Assembly (NCBI GenBank): GCA_004794655.1
Contig: SMMW01000001.1
Coordinates: 16,928,501 to 16,992,500 of the forward strand
DNA length: 64,000 nucleotides
From: Marisa cornuarietis
Taxonomy: Eukaryota > Mollusca > Gastropoda > Architaenioglossa > Ampullariidae
Direction of reading: 5' to 3'
Shown here: positions 12,843-24,539 of the stretch, in pieces
How the letters are laid out: every line of letters starts with the position of its first letter
Numbering within the stretch: the first letter of the stretch is position 1
Made by a program: the position numbers and the translations under genes
The notes under the pieces: model-generated
Told to the model about the DNA's origin: nothing
The model's database searches: none
The model's input: only the letters and a program-made list of their open reading frames with translations

Positions 12843-13371
12843 CTATAAAAGTTTAATAGTTCTTGGTGTTTCTAGAGCAGTGTTGTTCCTAATTGTAATC
12901 CCCATTGACTGAATAAATCTTTTAATTATTTTAGCACATCCCATGTATGTAACTATGTCTATTGTGGTTCCATACTTGGCATTAATTTCACCCAAGGACA
13001 AAAGTACTCCAGATTCATTATAAAAATGTTGAATGCTATATAACCCCCTAGTAACCCAGTTTTTGAAGAAAATAATCTTTTTGTCAAGCTGAAATCTACT
13101 GTTGAAGTGTATTGGTTCTGCCATCACCTCCTCTGATGTTTCTGGCGTAACACAATAATAGAATTCCTTATAGGCATTTAATACATCTTTCCAGAAGTTA
13201 TTTTTATGTTGTGTGTCATGGTACATATTTGGGCCATATTTATCTAGATCTATGAGTTTTGGATATATCTTTATCACAACATTTTTCCATTGGTGTTTAG
13301 TGACATTTAGCTTTTTAATCCATATTAACTTTAGCGCTTTTATATACTGATAAATGTTAGGTATACTTTAG
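12843..13371 (-). pseudogene. Tx1/L1-like non-LTR ORF2 C-terminal fragment
   Basis: The frame starts after a stop at about 13,371 and runs 'SIPNIYQYIKALKLIWIKKL', 'FWKDVLNAYKEF', 'IHFNSRF', 'KIIFFKNWVTRGLYSIQHFY', 'GVLLSLGEINAKYGT'. This is the region C-terminal to the reverse transcriptase in L1/Tx1-type ORF2 proteins ('GGLxxPNxxxxxxALKLxWIKR ... PIxxNxxI ... FxxWxxxGIxxIxDL ... GxxLSxxExxxKY'). The stretch is open for about 170 codons, yet palm, endonuclease and ORF1 are absent, so it is a truncated copy. The host enzyme class copies element RNA into DNA at a nicked target. Clade assignment is from motif memory only. Confidence 0.65.
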
Positions 13372-14039
13372 CCACCATTACGAACAGTTTTCACTACAAC
13401 TGTCTCTTTCTATAAAAGCTTCCTGACATTTTTGGTTTATTTTCTTTTATGTTCGCACTGCATATAAACAATGAAATTTTTAATACCTAGCTTATTGCTG
13501 GCTCAAGCAAATCTGTAACGAAAAGAATATTTTCCGAACAATAGAGATAACTGTAACACACATTACACAATTGACAGTAAAAATATACCGTAAAAATAAA
13601 TAGGCCTAAATAAATAAAAACACTACTGCCTTGTTTGAAAACAACATTTGAAATGCCTGGTAGCAATCTTGCTAATGCACAGTACCTCTCAGTAATTTAG
13701 CACAATCATACTAAAATCGTGCGCTATTTATTCTTATTAAGACTTCTAAGGTTCCTACGCGCTGAGCTTTAAGAACGCAAGCTAAACCAAACTTGTGAAT
13801 AAAAATAGTAGAATGGTCAAGTATTTGCGCCCTGACATTTTGTAGAATAAAAAGATTTGAAAGCAAAAGGCAACGTTGATGCCAACGAATTATCATACTT
13901 CGCTAAATTGGAGGCGTCTGTCGTCTGCGGCGAATTTTCCCGACCCATCATTTTCGTTTGCTGTGTTGAGAACATTCACGATAAATAAAGTTTGGGCATC
14001 TAAAACTAACTAAGGTTGCGTGTAAATTACTTAATGCAT
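13372..14039. other. Intergenic, AT-rich
   Basis: Nothing recognised. Confidence 0.5.
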
Positions 14040-14185
14040 TTCGACGACGATTTATTTCGTAGTAAGTATAGACGTTGTACACGCATAACGAACAGCCCAC
14101 ATCAAAACCGGAAGAGGTCAGCACTACAAATTGGGGTGAAGGTCACATACATGCATACTTTTCCGAAATCGTCCTTATTTGTGAC
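14040..14185. repeat. Dispersed repeat, copy 1
   Basis: Shares 'TTGGGGTGAAGGTCACAT' and a flanking pattern (CGCATA, AACAGCC, ACATCAA, CCGGAAG) with 37,940-38,082 in the same order and orientation. The copies are clearly diverged. The family is unidentified. Confidence 0.6.
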
Positions 14186-14439
14186 TTCTTATCCCCTCCA
14201 CCTCTTGCTTTACCCTGAAGTCTCATAGGGTGACAGAGCGGCGATGTAGACATAGTTATGAGAGATACAAGAGCACGAGCTCTCACGAGGAAAAGCCGAC
14301 GTCACATGCAGAAATGTGTGCGGTGAGCAGACAGAGCGCAAACGCATTCATTGTATATGGGTATATGGGTGTGTATATATATATATTCTTTACGTAAACA
14401 GTACTCATAAATTTCAGATACGGCGATTTTATCGTGTAG

Positions 14440-14605
14440 ACAACTGGCGACAGGTGGGGAGCTCCCGACTTCCAGCCCCAGCGCTTAAAACTGCCCCGAC
14501 CCCAGTCCTCGTTTGGTACCCCGTTCTTTCTCTGCATGTGGCAGCTCTTGACAGGCTGCTTTGTACCCTCAGCTGCTGGCTCGGCGTTTAATACTATTTT
14601 TGCCC
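14440..14605 (+). mobile_element. tRNA-derived SINE copy (plus strand)
   Basis: Matches the reverse complement of the SINE at 24.1 kb over 'GTTCTTTCTCTGCATGTGGCA' (14,523 onward, shared 20 bases) and over the 3' core 'CTGCTGGCTCGGCGT' (14,574-14,588). The tRNA-like head at 14,440-14,500 is more decayed. SINEs carry an internal RNA polymerase III promoter and move using LINE enzymes. Confidence 0.65.
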
Positions 14606-14884
14606 TAGGGTTAGTACGCGACAACATTATGCAAAATTTCGCCTTTATAAGTAATCTCGGCCAAGCCTCTTGGGACGGCAGACGCTGTCGATAAACTAGT
14701 GCAGGTCCCAGATACCGTCCGGGAAGAGTTAATAAAGTAGAACATACTGCTCGGGGTTTTTTTATGTTTGTTTTTTCGACAGGGTCCCATCGTGTTTGTC
14801 CTCCATGACTCTGACAACGCACAGACAGCGTCAGGCGGCTCGTTCTGCCAGCATAGAGGCTCAAGAGGGTCCTTACGGCTGTTA

Positions 14885-14886
<2 letters not shown>

Positions 14887-14928
<42 letters not shown>
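14887..14928. repeat. (CTG)14 trinucleotide repeat
   Basis: Fourteen pure CTG units. It reads as poly-Ala on the plus strand, and as poly-Gln or poly-Ser in minus-strand frames. No surrounding frame looks like a real protein. Confidence 0.95.
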
Positions 14929-15059
14929 AAAGAACAAATTCCGAGTCTCACACCGCCGAGTTATTAATAGCTTTGTTTGCTGGTCTTGTTTGTGAGTCAT
15001 GCTCAACATTCGGATGAAGCGCCAGGCACAGACAATATTTGCATGGTCCTGCCGCCCCC

Positions 15060-15115
15060 GTCGACCGTTTGCCTTGATAGAACCTTAGCTGCTGACTCGG
15101 CGTAAAACACCAATT
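15060..15115 (+). mobile_element. SINE 3' core fragment (plus strand)
   Basis: 'TAGCTGCTGACTCGGCGTAA' with a following 'AACACC' matches the conserved 3' end of the SINE family seen at 14.5, 24.1 and 28.1 kb. Only the tail part is recognisable. Confidence 0.6.
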
Positions 15116-16287
15116 ACCTCCTCCTCCTCCCTCTCTGTCGAGCGCGGTCAGCAGTTTTCGCGGCACCAGGGATGCAGGCTACTCTGACGTAAGAGTGGTG
15201 ACGAAGGTCAGGCAGGGGAATCGTCGACCCCAGCGCTTGTCAGGTCAGCTCGTAATCGAACCTTTGACTTGAAGTAAACGAATGGGCAACTAGCTCGATG
15301 AGATTTTTTTTTTTTTTTTAGCCTTATTGTTCGTTCAGGTTTTTGAGTCGTATTTTTTCGAATTTTGTTCATTCTTCCCCAGCTGCTGCTGGTTTTTTGT
15401 TCTTGGTGGTGGTGTTGTTGTTGTTGTTTTGGGGGTTTGTTTGCAGGTTGCGTAAAACCATAAAGCGATTGTACTCACCCCTCAATCTATTTTTTGTTTA
15501 TTTTTAAATTTAGTTTTACTATATCTTTTTATTTCTTTTTATTTATTATTTCTTGGTATTTCTTTTTTTGTTATTCTTTTATTTTTTATTATTTCTTATT
15601 TGTTTGTTTTTATTTATTGATTAATGTAGTAGCGTTGTTCTAGTTCTCTATACTACTATACTGCCAGTGTACCCAAACATATCCCTGAGAAAGCTGGTTC
15701 TTGCGATCCATCTGATTAACAAGCATACACACAATTAGTTAAGTTTATGAGACTTGTACAGTGTACTCATCCCATAACAACAGATGGTGTGGGGCAAGAT
15801 GGGGTTTGTTACTTAACGCCCAAGTCAGAGTAACAAGTCATCAAAGACGGTCAATAATCTACGGTCCTTGAAGTCATCAAGAGCCAGATACGCTCATGTC
15901 AGCCCAATTGTAAAGACAAAATGAAGAGAATCATGCCTCACAAATGTATTTTGTCCACAGTCACAGATCGTAAAATGATGTGGGTGGATCAGGAATGCTG
16001 TCTGCAGCAATTCTGAGGATCTTCCCTTCTCGAATATTCTCCTGAACACACTTGAATGGAACATTAGAAATGATTGACGAACTGTGCCGCTCCTGTTGCC
16101 GCCCTATCCGTAAATCGATGAAGTTATTAAATATGCTCTTTCTAATCGGTCCTTTGGGCGAAAGGTGCTCCTTCCAGCTGCGATATCACCATAACTTTTT
16201 CCTGTTTTTGGACTAGCACACATTTTTCGCTGTCGTTCCTCTTACTTTGTTGCAATCAATTTGTCAAATATTCTAGAGCTCTGGGGT
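15116..16287. other. Intergenic; T-rich low complexity at 15,300-15,620
   Basis: Long runs of T and TTTAT words with no gene. The flanking sequence is unremarkable. Confidence 0.5.
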
Positions 16288-16543
16288 CAGTTGCACAACA
16301 CATTTCTAATTTTCAACACTTTTAGGCCTTAACTCTATTTAGTTAATTAGTTTAAAGTGCACACCACAATTTTAGAATTTTCAGAACTAAAACTGCTTTA
16401 AGTAAGATAAAGTTGTTTAAGTCTGACTTTCCGTCCTGTCAGTGCAATTTTGTGTATGTTCTTGTGCAATGCATCTAAATGGCAGAGAAGAGATTTTGCT
16501 TCTTTAGAACAGTTTTAAAGTTTAGAAAAATATTGTGCAACTG
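16288..16543. mobile_element. Short terminal-inverted-repeat element (MITE)
   Basis: The left end 'CAGTTGCACAACACATTTCT' and the reverse complement of the right end 'CAGTTGCACAATATTTTTCT' match over 17 of 20 bases, bounding 256 bp with no coding capacity. This is the structure of a non-autonomous DNA transposon. No clean target duplication was found, so the superfamily is open. Confidence 0.65.
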
Positions 16544-18960
16544 TTCGCAGGCATTTAACTAGTGACTTTTTTCAAAATATTGCGTGAGACTACGTGGATT
16601 TGAGCAGATTTTTTTTAAGTGGACAAACTGCCGAAGCATCAAACTTCCAACTATCGCTTACAATGCCAAGTGTTTACTAGTTTCTTGCTTCTCTTTGGGG
16701 AACAAAGTTGGCGGAGGCATAGTCATAGGAGCAGCTTCGTTATGAAAGCCTGCACAAAGATCGCTGCCTAAGGCAATCTTACGAAGGCTAATTAGAATTT
16801 TTTGTCCATTTATATGGGTGGACTCAAGGAGGTAACTGCGAATATCGCTCAAGGAAACTTTTTTTGGAAATTCTGTATTCCGTTGTTTCCTGGAGGTAAT
16901 TAAAATTGTTTGAGACCTAGTCACTGCCTTTCGAAAATGGCGAGTCAGAGGTCAGAGGCTTCACGTCGATCCTCATCGCAAAAGCACTCAAACTTTGTGC
17001 AGCACTTATACTTATCTGTGTGTTCAGGCTCCTCGTGGATCATCCCACATGTAGTTTTGACATATAAACTAGAATTTTGGCAAGATTTCTGGAGATAGGA
17101 TCCAGTTTGATGTGGTAGCCTACTTCACTATTTGTTTTTGGGATCCCATTTACCTAGCTTTCTGAATATCTAGCTAAGAAAAAAATCAAGCATGAAGCAA
17201 ATTCAGTTAAGAAAATTTGAGAGAAGGCAGGCTTTGTGCACGCGTTTGTTTTTTCCATGTCTGAAATATCACGTCTAATTTTTTTACTTTATATATAATT
17301 ATATATTTCAAGTAAAAAGGAGGTACGTAAGTGTTTGCAAAAATTAGTAGTGGATGATCAAAATAATCTTGGCGATGTTTATATTTGCTTTTTTAATTTT
17401 GCTTTTTTTTTTTGTTGATATGTTCTCCTTTGTCCCTGTGACAAGAGATGCCTTCAAGGATTTGCTTCCCCTTGTGAAGCCGTTTATCGTCAAGAAAAAC
17501 TGCATTAAATAACTATAACTAAATATCTGTAATCAAATAGCTATGACTCAGCTACAGGTACTCATTCAATTACATCTTCACATGAACAAAATATGTCATC
17601 CCTTGTTTGCGAATGTGCGTCCGGACCTTAATAGTTATTGAACACATGCGGACACATGGCAAAGTTTTTGCATGACGGCTATAATAAAAACTTTGCGACA
17701 CATTGTCAAATGTTTGTCCATATTTGGTCCGGTAAATGATATTTAGGCACTTTGGCAAACCGAAAAGTACTTAACATAATGAGGAGACATGGTCAAGGAT
17801 TTACCCGAGCATAAAAATACCAAGGCTGAACTACATTTTTAATAATAAATAATAATAATAATAACAAATGAAGATTTATTTTTAGCTTGGCAAGGACACA
17901 AAGACAGGCAGTTATTACACTTGCATGCAGCCATTTAGGAGGAGGGGACAATCTCCGTACTACTGTCATGTTATGCCATACGTGTGTTCCACACAGAGAT
18001 TTAGTGACAAACATTCTTCAGTGCACATCTCCGATGCAGATTAGGACTAAACATCGACAAAATTTCCTTCAGCTTTCATGTCACCTGACACTAGCTCAGT
18101 CTGTCAGATGCCAGTCTCAAGAGATAACTAACACTGCCATGCATTTTACAGTGCATGAACACACATAATTAATAACTTTCGACACATAATACAAACTAAT
18201 AACTACTAATAAACATACTGTAAGAATTCGACCAGCCACATCTTATAAACATCAGGTTGGAACATGCGAAACACTTGTGATACGAAAGAGACTTGTGGAG
18301 CATCTGGAGGGAACTTGTTGACAAGACGGCGAAGACGAGGCCGGGGGGACTACTTGATTTTCATTTTGTTTAATCTGTGCTTCGATTATTTTGCTATGCC
18401 GAGATCAAATTTAACGGCAAGTGGATTTTAGCCCAATCTCATTCTGCACTAAGGAGGAGCTACAACATGCATAACAAGCTTCCTCAGGATGGCCTTGTCT
18501 AGACGTCCTGCTGGTAGCGGAGAAAAATCGAAACAATAAGCTGATCCTTGTCTTTTTTGTCTCGTGTAACTGCCTGCTCACCTACCCAATACTTTCTCGT
18601 TCTGTGTTCGTACGCAAAAGAAAAAAGCGCGTCATGCTCGTTGGACAAGGAAGGGGTTAAGTATCTCTTCCAGCCATTCCTGTGGATCACTCCCAAGAGC
18701 CATCACCCAATCTAGTTTCATTTGTCAACTTTTTTCTTTAATATAATCCGCTGCGCTTAGCCCATGCAAGGTTTAAAAAGGAAGATAATCAGTCTTGAAT
18801 TTTGCTTCCTGTTACAGCACAGCCTTCCAAAAGCCTGAATAAAACAAACACAGAAGAACAATTTAAAGTAAAAAAGAAAAATCACACACCGTTACTGAAA
18901 CTTTAAATTATTTTCTTCATATGTCACTCTGTTTTCCATAGGAAATACTCACCGCCGATG
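16544..18960. other. Intergenic, nothing recognised
   Basis: A minus-strand 88-codon frame at 16,658-16,924 has ordinary composition but no family I recognise. (AAT) runs occur near 17,840. Confidence 0.45.
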
Positions 18961-18975
18961 CAGGTGGTGACTACA

Positions 18976-19160
18976 ACTCCTCGACGACGACAATGACAAC
19001 AGCATCGACGACAACAAAGAGAATAGCAACGACGACTACTAGATAACAACTTCGACGACGACAATGGCAACTGCAACAACGGTGACAACAAAAATTACTA
19101 CTGCAACGTACAATGACAACATCAGCACTTACTACTACAACGATGACTAGAACAAATGAC
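18976..19160. repeat. Imperfect ACG/ACA/ACT triplet tract
   Basis: Decayed trinucleotide repeat (CGACGACAATGACAACAGC-like words). The minus-strand Val-rich frame here is an artefact of the repeat. Confidence 0.8.
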
Positions 19161-20257
19161 AACGAGAGGATGAGAAAAATAACTGAAATGTTTGCGAGGA
19201 TACAGCAGAATGTAGATTTGTGGTCCTTGGCTTGAGAATGTCTTAAAAAATCTCTAGAGCGATATTTTCTCAAGATAGGAGAAACGTGCTACTACGGGGA
19301 AAAAACATGACAGCTACACTGTCGCCTTGATTCTTTTTTCAACATATTAGAAATTAGCTGCTGCAAGCTCTACAGGCACAAAGAATCTGGCAAGCAAAAA
19401 CGCCCCCACTTGAATCCTCGAACTCATCTTTAAAGAGCAAGAAGATTTTTAGTTTAAAATTAAAAAGGGTAGAGGGGGGGGAATGTGAACAGGAGAGTTA
19501 TATTTTTCAACAAGGAAGCACCAACGTTTTTTTGCAAAAACTCTAACGATTTACTTCAGTTCTATCCTGTAGTTGTTTCAAGTCAGCGGGAAGAAGATCC
19601 TTTTTCTGTCAATTTAGCGAACAGGAAAATGTGTGTTAACACCTCAGTTTCACCTGTTAAGTCCTGTCGCTTAAAAAATAATTTAGTGACCCTGAACGCT
19701 GGGAAGGACATTCACAGAAGTAAATAAAGAAATTCTACAAACAGTATTGCTTTAATGTTGATGCATTGTTGGTCTCACTTAAGCCTCCTCGTCCTCCACA
19801 CTCGTACGTTACCCTGCTATGGGTATCCAAGTGTAATTTCTCAGATCGATTAACGATTCATTTACCGTGAATTCCTTCTGGCTTTGGCCGAATTATTTTT
19901 TTTTCTATTTTTTTTTTTTAGATCAACTGGGTTGCTAGGACACGAGTTTTTGTAACCTCAGAATTACATCAGTCCTGAGGTTGCTACTCAAAACGAGGTT
20001 CATCTTCATTGGAAGTTAGCCACGTGATGAAGCAGACTGAAAAAGAAAATGGATTAGCATGATAAAGGAACGAAAGAAGCGAACAGGCTGAAAATTAGCT
20101 GCGTGTAGCTAGTAAAAAGGGACAAAGAGAGAGAATGATTATAAATACTTGATATGGGATTGCACTGTTCATGTAATTCTTATTATATTCTTAATACCCT
20201 TGCAGGAAGGCGAAAATACGGAATAGTAAATCGTTAGACGAGATTCTAAAAAAAAAG

Positions 20258-20260
<3 letters not shown>
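19161..20260. other. Intergenic, nothing recognised
   Basis: No supported gene or element. Confidence 0.5.

Positions 20261-20324
<64 letters not shown>
20261..20324. repeat. (CA)32 microsatellite
   Basis: Pure CA tract. Confidence 0.95.
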
Positions 20325-20327
<3 letters not shown>

Positions 20328-21805
20328 AAACTTTGAAATAACCAAATATACTTAAACACACAGACCAACATGGTGCAACAAAAATGCTTTCAAACAAAGC
20401 TAGATTAAATCTTCGTCATATATTATTCCGGCCATCTGTTTTTGTCAGTCTGTGCCGCATGAGACTAAATTACCAATGCACCAGCAGCACCATCATCACA
20501 TCTTCAAAGCTGAATTTGCTAGCAACCTTCGCTCTCAAAGTACAGTCAATTCAACGGCCAGAACAGGATACAAAACGAGAAAACAAACTCGTTACACGAT
20601 TAGCCAGTCAAGTTTGCAGACATCATAAAAGAAAACTCGTAAACATCCTCTGGGCGAAACAAACGGTGTACGGAACTGATTAATATTCTGTTTAAAGATG
20701 GCGCCGGTTTGAGAAACAACGAGGGTCCAAAGATATCTTCCTCTGCAATAATTTTCAAGGCATTTTTTTTTGTTTCGCGAAGTTCTTGACAACATGTAAT
20801 CTGAACTGCACCACCTCTCTCTCTCTCTCTCTCTCCGAGAATCTTGTTCTTGCACACGACACTGTCTTCTGTTGTCTGTGGGTCCAGCGCTCGACGTTGA
20901 TTAACTGTTTGCACGGACTGCACTGTTCCACGGTGTAGGATCTGAATGCTCACAGAAGACCTGTCCTCTTTCGAAACCAAAAACTCATCAAAGTGCCACA
21001 CTTAGCGAGACGCTGTTGTCAGCGTTCAGCTTCCCGAGAGAGGAGACGCTGATTCAAAAACTGACAGGGAAATTTTTTCCACTTTTTCACACACAGCAGT
21101 CGAGGCATACTTCTTGTCAAACATCAGCCTCTTTATCGAGATGTCGCAAGAGTTTGTTCAACATCGCCGCGGTGCATGACGGGCTGTACTACTCACACCT
21201 GATTTTGTGTACTCGAGAAAGCAGCTGTGTAAAGCTGCTGTTAAATCTTGTACACACAGTTCTTTAAATGCTAATAGGTTTGACAAATTCCGGAAAACGT
21301 TAAAAAAACAGAAATCTGCTCGTGTCTTGCATGTTTGAGAGCAAGAAGAGGAAGAACTTGCGAAATACTCAGCTACACTTTGATGCTGTAAAGAGATTTG
21401 TAGCTTGTCATTAACATCTTCACTGCTGCTTCCTTCTCTTAAGAGATCCTTCTTAAAACCTCTACTTTTGATCAGGAATTTGTCGCCCTCGTAACGCAGT
21501 TATATGACTGCAGTTCAAAGAGTACCCTTTGGTTTCCCACGATTGAAAGAGCTTTTATTTTGAAAAGGTAAGAGAAGCAATTCCCTCAATAATAAATAAC
21601 TGACACTTCAAATGTAGGAAATTTCTTGGGGTGCAGAGACATTGACAAAATGCATTTTTCACCGAAGCATTAATACTGCGGATCTGGAAGCTAGTCGGAG
21701 AGACTTTTTCCTAAAACTTGTCTTACTTAAAAAATATAAAAATAAATAAAAAGACGGCAAACCATATAAATAAAAAAACGAAATAAAACTCTACAGCCAA
21801 CCTCC

Positions 21806-21808
<3 letters not shown>
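20325..21808. other. Intergenic, nothing recognised
   Basis: Overlapping frames of 80-130 codons occur on both strands at 20.4-21.3 kb, none with family resemblance or splice structure I can defend. Confidence 0.45.

Positions 21809-21864
<56 letters not shown>
21809..21864. repeat. (CA)28 microsatellite
   Basis: Pure CA tract. Confidence 0.95.
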
Positions 21865-21868
<4 letters not shown>

Positions 21869-23033
21869 TGGAGTGTGAAATATTATTCGAATAAAAATGT
21901 TAAAAAAATCCCCTACAGGTTCTTTGTCAGTTTTTTAGAGTTTATCGTAAGCGTTTTGACTTACTTACCACTGACTATATAGTTGTATTACTTTTATTGG
22001 AAGCAAAAATAATGAAACCTTCATTTATTTTGGTATACTCAATAAAACTAGCCAAAGAAAGATTTCAAAACTAGAAGATTGAATTAAAACTTCAAAACTT
22101 CACAGTCTCTATAAAACTGGGTCAAATTAAAATGAAAAATTTATAAACTGACGATGATTTTTTTAATCACAATATTTCTGCTTTGTTTTAACTCGTCTAT
22201 TGCTTCGACAGCTCTCCGTTTGTCAAGAAATGTGTTTGTTTTTACAGCAATAACGCTAGCACCAAACTTCAATTCCATCTCCGGTGACTAAGCACTTCCC
22301 GTTATCGCAACATTAAGAGAGTGACATCCATATGGAGGTGATGTAAGCAATTCCTGGACCTGCCAGAAAAATGAGTAAACGTAAGCCTCCCACAGGCTCA
22401 AGAAGGACGATTATGTAACATGGCAGCCTCGCAATCGTGAATCCGTGGACAGTATGTCTAGTCCGCTGAGATCTTGTGTCATAATATTTACATTGTGTAA
22501 AATCCACTCTGGTCAACTAATGCACATTGAACATCACAGACGGCCTCTATAAGGGAATTGTTTTGTCGCCTCATAGCCTCTCTTTACATATATCCTGCAA
22601 TACTGGCTCAGTTTTTTTCCCGCAAATCTGTCTCATACTACCGTCAAAGAGCCTTAACTTTCAATACAAAAAAGTCTCAAACTACCGTCATGCATCAAAC
22701 AACCTCAAAAGTTCTCATGAAAAGCCTTCAAGCTCAAGTCACAAAAGTAAAGTCTTCAAAGACCAGTTCAAAGTTTATACCCAAATAGGGATCATCTCTT
22801 GCGCAACTTTTTCAGGTCCTGTTTAATCCCAGTGGAACAATAGGAGACGAGATCCAAGGTCCAAGGAAAGTGAAGAAGCCATCACACCAGGATATGGGAG
22901 GAGTCCACGAGGTAAACAAATAGAACAGAAAAAAGTTGTTAGAGAGAGAGAGGGAGGAGGAAGGGAGGTAGAGGAGGAATGGAGAGGGGATCACGCAGAG
23001 TTTCATCTCCAATATCGGTCAATCATACTAAGT
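21865..23033. other. Intergenic, nothing recognised
   Basis: No supported gene. The last few tens of bases may belong to the LINE whose tail follows. Confidence 0.45.
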
Positions 23034-23068
23034 GCCCTCTGGGATAAATAAAATCATCTCTTATCTTA
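23034..23068 (+). repeat. LINE 3' tail, second copy
   Basis: 'GCCCTCTGGGATAAATAAAA' followed by TCTCTTATC words, the same tail as at 2,741-2,781. No reverse transcriptase coding is visible upstream, so only the extreme 3' end was inserted or survives. Confidence 0.55.
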
Positions 23069-24049
23069 CGTTGAGCAAAATGAAATGAAAATCGTGAACA
23101 GCTGTGGAGCCTCTGTTGAAATAAATGCTTGAAATCTTCATCGCAGGCGCCATAACCCACCCACCGTATACCAAAACAGCATCATGGCGTTTGGACACGT
23201 GGCTGTTTTGAATTTGTAAGCTTCTGCTATGGAACAACACGCACACCTTGTAGTACTTTTATATTTTTATTTTTTCAACAGACAGCCAGAGACATATCAA
23301 ACACTGGTTCCTTTCGTCTGGTCACGTGATGCACGTGAGCTCATCTAAAGCATGTTATTATAACTCAAATGTTTGCGGCATCGTTTGTTGGAAGGAAAAA
23401 AAACATAAAATGAAGTGAAGAACACTGCCTAAAAAGGAAAGAGAACAACTTCCACTTCACATCCAGCTGCCGTGAAGGTCGGTCGGTTTTGTGACATCCA
23501 TCGCAGCGAGGCTGGGGTTGCGAGGAGGGGGTTGGGGGTAGGGTGAAGGTGTACCAACAGTTGTCAAGGATGAGCGAGAACTGAAGGTAACCAGGAATGC
23601 GATACACGCATGTGTCCTTCGCGTGCTATCCCCGGACAATAGCGGGCCCGGAACTTTTTGCCTGAGAGCCATTGGACCATGGAGACATCAGGTAGCACCA
23701 CTGCAGGTTTTTGGATCTAGTGTCGACAGGTGCTGTCCCGCCGAGCTCCAACAAATGTTTTCACGTACATTATTTGACATCCTGTTGGTGCTTGATGCGT
23801 GCTGCTGTTTTGATGTAGTTCTTTCTTAAAACAGTTTTTTATTGTGATTTTGTATCCACAACCCGTGATTCCGGAGCCTGTTATTCAATCTTTTGTGTGT
23901 TCACGTTGGGTAAAATATCTTCCCTAGTGATGGGATGGGGGGAAGGGGGTTGGGTATTTGTCAACATGTGCGTGCGTCTCCATGGATGTGATCAGGAATC
24001 AACAGTCAGCAACACGTTTGCCATGATAATCAGGAAGCTTACCAAGGTG
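23069..24049. other. Intergenic, nothing recognised
   Basis: No supported gene or element. Confidence 0.5.
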
Positions 24050-24243
24050 GGGGAGAGGAAGGGAGAAATTGGTGTTTCACGCCGAGCCAGCAACTAAGGC
24101 TATATCACGGCAGAGCAGACTATACCTTGTAAATAGATGCCACATGCAGAGAAAGAACAGCGTGCCCGAGACGAGATCTGAACCCGGACAGCTAAATCTC
24201 ACTGTACTGGTGACAGGCGCTAACAGTTGAGCCACCGGAGGGA
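24050..24243 (-). mobile_element. tRNA-derived SINE, best copy (minus strand)
   Basis: Read on the minus strand from 24,243, it has an A-box 'TGGCTCAACTG' that fits TRGYNNARNNG and, about 45 bp on, a B-box-like 'GGTTCAGATCTC'. These are the two internal promoter elements of RNA polymerase III, as in tRNA genes. Then come 'GTTCTTTCTCTGCATGTGGC' and a 3' core 'TTGCTGGCTCGGCGTG'. The same body or core recurs at 14.5, 15.1 and 28.1 kb, which shows it is a mobile family and not a tRNA gene. Confidence 0.75.
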
Positions 24244-24539
24244 TGGAGAAACAGAGCAGAGGCAAGGAAAATCGTGAAGAAAGAAGAAAGATTTGGAGTA
24301 ACAGTTAAAAACTTGCAGCAAATGAAGTGTTATTCCTAAGATAAAGAGGTAGGGGATTATTGATGCCTAAGCACAAGCTTAAACCCTTTCAAAGTGACCT
24401 ACCCTTGTTTGAAAGACTCCTCTCCGTTTTTGTTTTTGTTTTTTTTTCTTGTTCCCTCAACTACTTCATAAAACTGGTAACGACACGCGAACTCTGATGC
24501 TGTCTCTCGACTGTTCTGATCACTAACACAAGACTTAAA
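24244..24539. other. Short intergenic stretch
   Basis: Nothing recognised. It leads into a LINE relic. Confidence 0.4.

Noticed and set aside
14283..14951. 222-codon minus-strand frame
   Set aside because: It runs through a SINE copy and the CTG repeat (poly-Ser), so it is a by-product of repeats despite its length.
24178..24243. tRNA gene on the minus strand
   Set aside because: A- and B-box motifs are present, but a cloverleaf is not preserved and the flanking body recurs elsewhere, which identifies it as a SINE head.
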